Assembly (NCBI RefSeq): GCF_963966145.1
Contig: NC_091051.1
Span: 9,300,001-9,364,000, forward strand
DNA length: 64,000 nucleotides
Source of the DNA: Tenebrio molitor
Taxonomy: Eukaryota > Arthropoda > Insecta > Coleoptera > Tenebrionidae
Direction: 5' to 3'
Shown piece by piece: positions 60,901 through 64,000 of this stretch. The notes beneath the pieces are model-generated. The model was not told the DNA's origin and searched no databases. It worked only from the letters and a program-made list of their open reading frames with translations. A program made the position numbers and the translations under genes. Position 1 is the first letter of the stretch. The number at the start of each line of letters is the position of its first letter.

Positions 60901-63900
60901 TCGTGCTTTCACTCAAAGGCGTAGTTGTTGTGGTTGAGCTCGTAACTGTGCCAGTCGGAGTGGTAGATTCAGTGGAGCTCGAAGTTTCGGTGCTCGTGCT
61001 TTCACTGAAAGGCGTGGTTGTTGTGGTTGAGCCCGTAACTGTGCCAGTCGGAGTGGTAGATTCAGTGGAGCTCGAAGTTTCGGTGCTTGTGCTTTCACTG
61101 AAAGGCGTGGTTGTTGTGGTTGAGCCCGTAACTGTGCCAGTCGGAGTGGTAGATTCTCTGGAGCTCGAAGTTTCGGCGCTCGTGCTTTCACTCAAAGGCG
61201 TAGTTGTTGTGGTTGAGCTCGTAACTGTGCCAGTCGGAGTGGTAGATTCAGTGGAGCTCGAAGTTTCGACGCTCGTGCTTTCACTGAAAGGCGTAGTTGT
61301 TGTGGTTGAGCTCGTAACTATGCCAGTGGGAGTGGTAGATTCAGTGGAGCTCGAAGTTTCGGCGCTCGTGCTTTCACTCAAAGGCGTAGTTGTTGTGGTT
61401 GAGCTCGTAACTGTGCCAGTCGGAGTGGTAGATTCAATGGAGCTCGAAGTTTCGACGCTCGTGCTTTCACTGAAAGGCGTAGTTGTTGTGGTTGAGCTCG
61501 TAACTGTGCCAGTGGGAGTGGTAGATTCAGTGGAGCTCGAAGTTTCGGCGCTCGTGCTTTCACTCAAAGGCGTAGTTGTTGTGGTTGAGCTCGTAACTGT
61601 GCCAGTGGGAGTGGTAGCTTCAGTCGTGCTCGAAGTTTTGGTGCTTGTGCTTTCACTGGAAGGCATTGTGGTTGTGGTTGAGCTCGTAACTGTGCCAGTG
61701 GGAGTGGTAGATTCAGTGGAGCTCGAAGTTTCGGTGCTCGTGCTTTCACTGAAAGGCGTGGTTGTTGTGGTTGAGCCCGTAACTGTGCCAGTCGGAGTGG
61801 TAGATTCTGTGGAGCTCGAAGTTTCGGTGCTCGTGCTTTCACTGAAAGGCGTGGTTGTTGTGGTTGAGCCCGTAACTGTGCCAGTCGGAGTGGTAGATTC
61901 AGGGGAGCTCGAAGTTTCGACGCTCGTGCTTTCACTGGAAGGCATGGTGGTTGTGGTTGAGCTCGTAACTGTGCCAGTGGGAGTGGTAGATTCAGTGGAG
62001 CTCGAAGTTTCGGTGCTCGTGCTTTCACTGAAAGGCGTGGTTGTTGTGGTTGAGCCCGTAACTGTGCCAGTCGGAGTGATAGATTCTGTGGAGCTCGAAG
62101 TTTCGGTGCTCGTGCTTTCACTGAAAGGCGGAGTTGTTGTGGTTGAGCTCGTAACTGTGCTAGTGGGAGTGGTAGATTCAGTGGAGCTCGAAGTTTCGAC
62201 GCTCGTGCTTTCACTCAAAGGCGTAGTTGTTGTGGTTGAGCTCGTAACTGTGCCAGTCGGAGTGGTAGATTCAGTGGAGCTCGAAGTTTCGCCGCTCGTG
62301 CTTTCACTCAAAGGCGTAGTTGTTGTGGTTGAGCTCGTAACTGTGCCAGTGGGAGTGGTAGATTCAGTGGAGCTCGAAGTTTCGGCGCTCGTGCTTTCAC
62401 TCAAAGGCGTAGTTGTTGTGGTTGAGCTCGTAACTGTGCCAGTCGGAGTGGTAGATTCAGTGGAGCTCGAAGTTTCGACGCTCGTGCTTTCACTCAAAGG
62501 CGTAGTTGTTGTGGTTGAGCGCGTAACTGTGCCGGTCGGAGTGGTAGATTCAGTGGAGCTCGAAGTTTCGGTGCTCGTGCTTTCACTGAAAGGCGTAGTT
62601 GTTGTGGTTGAGCTCGTAACTGTGCCAGTGGGAGTGGTAGCTTCAGTCGTGCTCGAAGTTTCGGTGCTTGTGCTTTCACTGGAAGGCATGGTGGTTGTGG
62701 TTGAGCTCGTAGCTGTGCCAGTCGGAGTGGTAGATTCTGTGGAGCTCGAAGTTTCGGTGCTCGTGCTTTCACTGAAAGGCGTAGTTGTTGTGGTTGAGCT
62801 CGTAACTGTGCCAGTGGGAGTGGTAGATTCAGTGGAGCTCGAAGTTTCTACGCTCGTGCTTTCACTCAAAGGCGTAGTTGTTGTGGTTGAGCTCGTAACT
62901 GTGCCAGTCGGAGTGGTAGATTCAATGGAGCTCGAAGTTTCGGCGCTCGTGCTTTCACTCAAAGGCGTAGTTGTTGTGGTTGAGCTCGTAACTGTGCCAG
63001 TCGGAGTGGTACATTCAATGGAGCTCGAAGTTTCGACGCTCGTGCTTTCACTCAAAGGCGTAGTTGTTGTGGTTGAGCTCGTAACTGTGCCAGTGGGAGT
63101 GGTAGATTCAGTGGAGCTCGAAGTTTCGGCGCTCGTGCTTTCACTCAAAGGCGTAGTTGTTGTGGTTGAGCTCGTAACTGTGCCAGTCGGAGTGGTAGAT
63201 TCAGTGGAGCTCGAAGCTTCTACGCTCGTGCTTTCACTCAAAGGCGTAGTTGTTGTGGTTGAGCTCGTAACTGTGCCAGTCGGAGTGGTAGATTCAATGG
63301 AGCTCGAAGTTTCGGCGCTCGTGCTTTCACTCAAAGGCGTAGTTGTTGTGGTTGAGCTCGTAACTGTGCCAGTCGGAGTGGTAGATTCAGTGGAGCTCGA
63401 AGTTTCGACGCTCGTGCTTTCACTGAAAGGCGTGGTTGTTGTGGTTGAGCCCGTAACTGTGCCAGTCGGAGTGGTAGATTCTGTGGAGCTCGAAGTTTCT
63501 ACGCTCGTGCTTTCACTCAAAGGCGTAGTTGTTGTGGTTGAGCTCGTAACTGTGCCAGTCGGAGTGGTAGATTCAATGGAGCTCGAAGTTTCGACGCTCG
63601 TGCTTTCACTGAAAGGCGTAGTTGTTGTGGTTGAGCTCGTAACTATGCCAGTGGGAGTGGTAGATTCAGTGGAGCTCGAAGTTTCGGCGCTCGTGCTTTC
63701 ACTCAAAGGCGTAGTTGTTGTGGTTGAGCTCGTAACTGTGCCAATCGGAGTGGTAGATTCAATGGAGCTCGAAGTTTCGACGCTCGTGCTTTCACTGAAA
63801 GGCGTAGTTGTTGTGGTTGAGCTCGTAACTGTGCCAGTGGGAGTGGTAGATTCAGTGGAGCTGGAAGTTTCGGCGCTCGTGCTTTCACTCAAAGGCGTAG

Positions 63901-64000
63901 TTGTTGTGGTTGAGCTCGTAACTGTGCCAGTGGGAGTGGTAGCTTCAGTCGTGCTCGAAGTTTTGGTGCTTGTGCTTTCACTGGAAGGCATTGTTGTTGT
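2..64000 (-). CDS. Internal part of a giant Ser/Thr-rich mucin-like repeat protein, open at both ends
   Basis: Seen: read on the minus strand in codons matching plus-strand triplets 2-4 to 63998-64000, there is no stop codon in 21,333 codons. About 688 near-identical 31-residue units follow each other. The core of a typical unit reads TTPTGTVTSSTTTTTP, followed by a Ser/Glu/Thr segment (LSESTSAETSSST). The consensus has 13 Thr, 9 Ser, 3 Glu and 2 Pro of 31 residues, with no Lys, Arg, Cys or aromatic residue. Neither the start codon, a signal peptide, a membrane or GPI anchor nor the stop lies in the window, so it is partial at both ends. Family knowledge: such Pro/Thr/Ser tandem repeats are typical of mucins and glycosylated surface adhesins and are usually dense O-glycosylation carriers, often in a single large exon. 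Inference: an extended, negatively charged, secreted or cell-surface polymer. I do not recognise a specific family. Alternatives: a non-coding satellite, or coding on the other strand, both less likely because of the frame evidence. Confidence 0.78.
2305..4060. repeat. Long module, copy 1
   Basis: This roughly 19-unit stretch is shared with 7132-8887 at an offset of 4827 bp (52 units less three 3-bp losses). It begins near a unit with the rare gtcggtgtgg and gaagcttcgg. It then alternates ordinary units with the divergent type (gtagcttcagtcg, ggcatggtgg). Private markers are a 90-bp unit (3111-3128), gaagattcgg near 3540, ctgtaccag near 3600, gttatcgtgg near 3762 and gtgggggtgg near 3977. Homology stops near 4042, where this copy reads gtgtttgtgg. 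Minus-strand residues include Met from each ggcatgg. Confidence 0.88.
7132..8887. repeat. Long module, copy 2
   Basis: It carries the same private markers as 2305-4060 in the same order, including the 90-bp unit at 7938-7955. The left edge is a chimeric unit (gtcggagtgg joined to tagaatcag, about 7132-7150) not seen elsewhere in the first 24 kb, which marks a likely recombination joint. To the right it departs from copy 1 after about 8887. Confidence 0.88.
11365..13782. repeat. 13-unit (1209 bp) tandem duplication
   Basis: 11365-12573 and 12574-13782 have the same 13 unit types in the same order. Shared rare markers are gattcagtcgagc (near 11981 and 13190) and ctggcaggcatgg (near 12110 and 13319). 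Few differences are visible, for example gttgtgattgag near 11660 and ggttaagctcg near 11479 in the first copy, and gtgcttgcactc near 13777 in the second. Confidence 0.9.
14155..14850. repeat. Module upstream segment matching about 1988-2680
   Basis: The order of unit types (gtggaagtgg type, ordinary units, gtggaagtgg type, then the rare gtcggtgtgg/gaagcttcgg unit at 14569 and a gagcccgta unit) is the same as upstream of module copy 1. The offset is 12,168 bp, 372 bp less than the core offset, so four units were gained here or lost in copy 1. Confidence 0.75.
15181..16415. repeat. Long module, copy 3 (core only)
   Basis: It matches 2641-3875 at an offset of 12,540 bp and carries the same 90-bp unit (15651-15668), gaagattcgg near 16080, ctgtaccag near 16140 and gttatcgtgg near 16303. 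The right edge is near 16415, where gtgcc replaces the gttcc of copies 1 and 2. Four extra units (372 bp) lie between this core and its upstream partner at 14155-14850. Confidence 0.85.
16500..17945. repeat. Dispersed third copy of the 13-unit block
   Basis: This matches about 12690-14135 at an offset of 3810 bp (41 units less one 3-bp loss). It keeps gattcagtcgagc (near 17000), ctggcaggcatgg (near 17129), gtgcttgcactc (near 17587) and gtagttcttgtgg (near 17697). The last two are absent from the first copy at 11365, so this copy derives from, or gave rise to, the second. Confidence 0.87.
19825..20103. repeat. 3-unit block repeated at 23080-23358 and 27730-28008
   Basis: The three blocks share the divergent unit type followed by a unit with the uncommon ctttcagtgaaagg (near 20005, 23260 and 27910). 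The first two also share ctttcattggaagg. Offsets are 3255 bp (35 units) and 4650 bp (50 units). Confidence 0.8.
21313..22190. repeat. Block duplicated 22 units away (copy 1)
   Basis: This matches 23359-24236 at an offset of 2046 bp (22 units). Shared rare markers include gtttcgctgctcg next to a ggaaggcatgg unit, several cgttctttc units, gattcaatgg and gggaggggtag. The right edge is where gtgggagtgg here faces gtggtagtgg in the other copy. Confidence 0.87.
23359..24236. repeat. Block duplicated 22 units away (copy 2)
   Basis: This is the partner of 21313-22190. It carries a private c-to-g change at 23881 (gattgagtgg instead of gattcagtgg), which makes the only TGA in the plus-strand Val-rich frame. 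In the minus-strand Ser/Thr frame the same change only turns Glu into Gln. It also has gtaacgatgcc near 23668, where the partner has gtaacggtgcc. Confidence 0.87.
24824..26520. repeat. Nested 2-, 6- and 7-unit duplications
   Basis: Between 25087 and 25500 a pair of units (186 bp: divergent type, then a ctttcagtcaaagg unit) repeats in tandem. The rare gagctcataac occurs at about 24871 and 25521, 651 bp (7 units) apart. 25963-26241 matches 26521-26799 at 558 bp (6 units), including gaagcttcgg and gtggctgagccc. In the minus frame gagctcataac turns a Thr into Met. Confidence 0.75.
26905..27645. repeat. 4-unit (372 bp) tandem duplication
   Basis: The series gtgcttgagctc, cactcaaaagcg, gtggtagtgg and the divergent unit occurs twice, 372 bp apart (markers near 26911/27283 and 26988/27360). 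The aaaagcg variant turns a Pro into Leu in the minus-strand protein (CCT to CTT). Confidence 0.8.
30610..32150. repeat. Block duplicated at 33865-35590 (copy 1)
   Basis: Starting from the divergent unit with gagctcctaac, the order of units matches 33865-35590. The offset is 3255 bp at the left and 3441 bp at the right, so the second copy has two extra units inside. Shared rare markers are gagctggtaac (near 31190 and 34632), gattcagttgag units and ctcgttactg. Within this copy, 31447-31818 and 31819-32190 form a further 4-unit tandem. Confidence 0.83.
32656..33860. repeat. 4-unit tandem and 29-unit-distant duplicate
   Basis: 32656-33027 and 33028-33399 share the order gtgcttgagctc, gtggcagattc, gtggtagtgg (372-bp period). 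In addition 33028-33860 matches 35725-36557 at 2697 bp (29 units), with the rare ctcgaattttcgg at about 33373 and 36070, and cacttaaagg near 33677 and 36373. Confidence 0.8.
33865..35590. repeat. Block duplicated at 30610-32150 (copy 2)
   Basis: This is the partner of 30610-32150, two units longer. It has its own change near 34489 (ctcgttgtttcgg) and gaggtcgttactg near 35470. The copies differ by scattered single bases only. Confidence 0.83.
37035..38717 (-). repeat. Cluster of four 90-bp units
   Basis: Short tracts gtagttgtggttgag, one gtt shorter than usual, lie at 37035, 37962, 38424 and 38700. The last two are 276 bp apart. In the minus-strand protein the run of five Thr becomes four. 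Neighbouring order (ctttcagtcaaagg before the tract, the divergent unit after it) is the same in the last three, so they probably spread by duplication rather than arising separately. Confidence 0.85.
39609..41520. repeat. 10-unit (930 bp) tandem duplication
   Basis: 39609-40590 and 40538-41520 match at a 930-bp offset. Shared rare markers are ctcggagtttcgg with ggaatggtgg (near 39778 and 40708), gattcagttgag (near 39953 and 40883), gagttcgtaac (near 40293 and 41223) and gagctggtaac (near 40387 and 41317). I see no difference between the copies inside these limits. Part of the block recurs at 44641-44826. Confidence 0.9.
42781..43710. repeat. Block recurring at about 45847-46497
   Basis: 43060-43338 matches 45847-46125, and 43525-43710 matches 46312-46497. 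Both offsets are 2787 bp (30 units less one 3-bp loss at 44835). Together with 42223-42408 matching 45568-45753 at 3345 bp, this suggests a copied region of several kb with internal unit gains or losses. Confidence 0.7.
48110..48360. repeat. Rare-variant block also at 49600-49850 and 18835-19110
   Basis: A unit with cagttggagtggtggat is followed by a unit with gggaggggtag and then ggaaggcatgg. This pair occurs at 48121, at 49609 (1488 bp, 16 units away) and at 18844 (315 units away). The two right-hand copies also share gagcttgtaac. The 29-kb distance makes it one of the longest-range shared haplotypes in the window. Confidence 0.75.
52586..54678. repeat. 2.1 kb block, copy 1
   Basis: This matches 57050-59142 at an offset of 4464 bp (48 units), and its right part (from about 52998) matches 62205-64000 at 9207 bp (99 units). 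Shared features are gtttctacgctc units, gattcaatgg, gagcgcgtaac and ctttcgctcaaag. Private changes here are gtaaatgtgcc near 53690, gtaactctgcc near 54430 and gtggcagattc near 54545. Confidence 0.85.
54682..55797. repeat. 5-unit (465 bp) tandem duplication
   Basis: A series with gattcaggggagc, then gacgctcgtg joined to ggaaggcatgg, gagcccgta units, and a ggcggagttg/gtgctagtgg unit is repeated at 465 bp (markers near 55036/55501 and 55245/55710). The first part, 54682-55300, also matches 61564-62185 at 6882 bp (74 units), including aagttttggt and ggagtgatag. Confidence 0.83.
57050..59142. repeat. 2.1 kb block, copy 2
   Basis: This is the partner of 52586-54678. Private changes are gtaacagtgcc near 57877 and ctcgaggtttcgg near 58932. 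It shares gtaactatgcc (near 58898) with the 62.2-64 kb copy at about 63641, whereas copy 1 has gtaactctgcc there. Confidence 0.85.
58835..61560. repeat. Second 13-unit (1209 bp) tandem, about 2.25 copies
   Basis: 58960-60168 and 60169-61377 have the same unit order, and a third partial copy runs to 61560. Shared markers are gtaactatgcc (near 58898, 60107 and 61316), gattcaggggagc, gatacagtgg, ggcggagttg and gattctctggagc. The unit content differs from the 13-unit block at 11365-13782, so the equal size is not due to common descent of the block. Confidence 0.88.
62205..64000. repeat. 2.1 kb block, copy 3, running off the window
   Basis: It matches 57462-59145 at 4743 bp (51 units), then continues into the divergent unit with aagttttggtgc and ggcattgttg. 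That exact continuation is seen after copy 1 (54689-54793) but not after copy 2. Copy 3 therefore looks like a mosaic, or copy 2 lost this continuation. Confidence 0.83.

Larger units (their letters stand above)
1..64000. repeat. 93-bp tandem repeat array filling the window
   Basis: A 93-bp unit repeats head to tail with no spacer and no interruption from base 1 to base 64000. Landmarks in each plus-strand unit are gagctcgaagttt, ctttcact, aaaggcgtagtt, gttgagctcgtaactg and gtggtagattcag. Counting phase drift gives about 688.5 units: 12 steps of -3 bp and no other net length change. Unit GC is about 53%, and the plus strand is about 63% G+T. Units fall into a few recurring types set by single-base variants: gtcgga, gtggga, gtggaa or gtggta after the gcca landmark; ctcaaa or ctgaaa; and tcggcg, tcgacg, tcggtg, tcgctg, tcgccg or tctacg. 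A more divergent type carries gtagcttcagtcgtg and ggaaggcatgg. Both array ends lie outside the window, so its true length is unknown. Confidence 0.99.

Noticed and set aside
964..63888. Many small minus-strand ORFs (mostly 61, 92 or 123 residues, up to 371) rich in Lys, Arg, Ala, Leu, Pro and Gln
   Set aside because: All are in one other phase of the same repeat. They end where the unit has ctcaaa (which makes TGA in that phase) and join up where it has ctgaaa. Lengths of whole unit numbers and starts on a repeat GTG show they are shadows.
23883..64000. Continuation of the plus-strand Val-rich frame, open to the window end
   Set aside because: Same antisense explanation. Its candidate starts are internal ATG or GTG codons of repeat units, not gene starts.
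1..64000. CRISPR array
   Set aside because: Units are 93 bp with no unique spacers between repeats, and no cas-like gene is present.
1..64000. Non-coding satellite such as centromeric DNA
   Set aside because: Not fully excluded, but the unit is a multiple of three, every length change is 3 bp, and one frame has no stop in 21,333 codons with a composition typical of a known protein class.
1..64000. Known helical tandem-repeat families with units near 31-35 residues (TPR, PPR, TALE, ankyrin)
   Set aside because: The unit has over 70% Ser+Thr, no hydrophobic core pattern and no conserved helix motif of these families.
1..64000. Introns, promoter, terminator, RNA genes or insertion sequences within the array
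   Set aside because: No segment departs from the repeat unit. Any such signal would recur hundreds of times and I see no reason to call one copy functional.

Overview
The whole 64 kb window is one tandem repeat array with no unique sequence at either end. The unit is 93 bp (31 codons); about 688.5 units fit, and 12 of them are 90 bp. I found no RNA gene, mobile element, promoter, terminator, CRISPR spacer or second gene family.

Only two of the six frames are essentially open. The plausible coding frame is on the minus strand, with codons on plus-strand triplets 2-4 through 63998-64000. It has no stop in 21,333 codons and enters and leaves the window still open. It encodes a Ser/Thr-rich, acidic, mucin-like repeat: about 71% Ser+Thr in the consensus unit, 3 Glu, 2 Pro, and no Lys, Arg, Cys or aromatic residue in the consensus. 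The opposite frame on the plus strand is Val-rich and also nearly stop-free, with one TGA at 23880-23882. I take it to be the antisense shadow. All unit-length changes are exact 3-bp losses at one place, a run of five Thr codons, so phase holds across 64 kb. This is the main evidence that the array is coding sequence rather than a silent satellite. The minus-strand protein runs N- to C-terminal from 64000 towards 1.

Layout by variant content and higher-order repeats (HORs): 1-0.95 kb, a 3-unit HOR; 2.3-4.1, 7.1-8.9 and 15.2-16.4 kb, three copies of one Met-rich module; 11.4-13.8 kb, a 13-unit tandem duplication with a further copy at 16.5-17.9 kb; 18-30 kb, mixed units with Arg-containing variants and a 22-unit duplication; 30.6-36.6 kb, long duplications at 35-37 and 29 units; 39.6-41.5 kb, a 10-unit tandem duplication; 46-64 kb, a zone with its own private variants, a 2.1 kb block in three copies and a second, unrelated 13-unit tandem. 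The pattern is what unequal exchange and gene conversion working at several scales would leave.

Organism: not identifiable from this sequence. An intron-free Ser/Thr-rich repeat of this kind best fits the central repeat exon of a eukaryotic secreted or surface mucin-like protein (animal, fungus, oomycete or other protist). A giant bacterial surface adhesin cannot be excluded. Unit GC is about 53% and all Thr and most Ser codons are used, so codon usage gives no taxonomic pointer.
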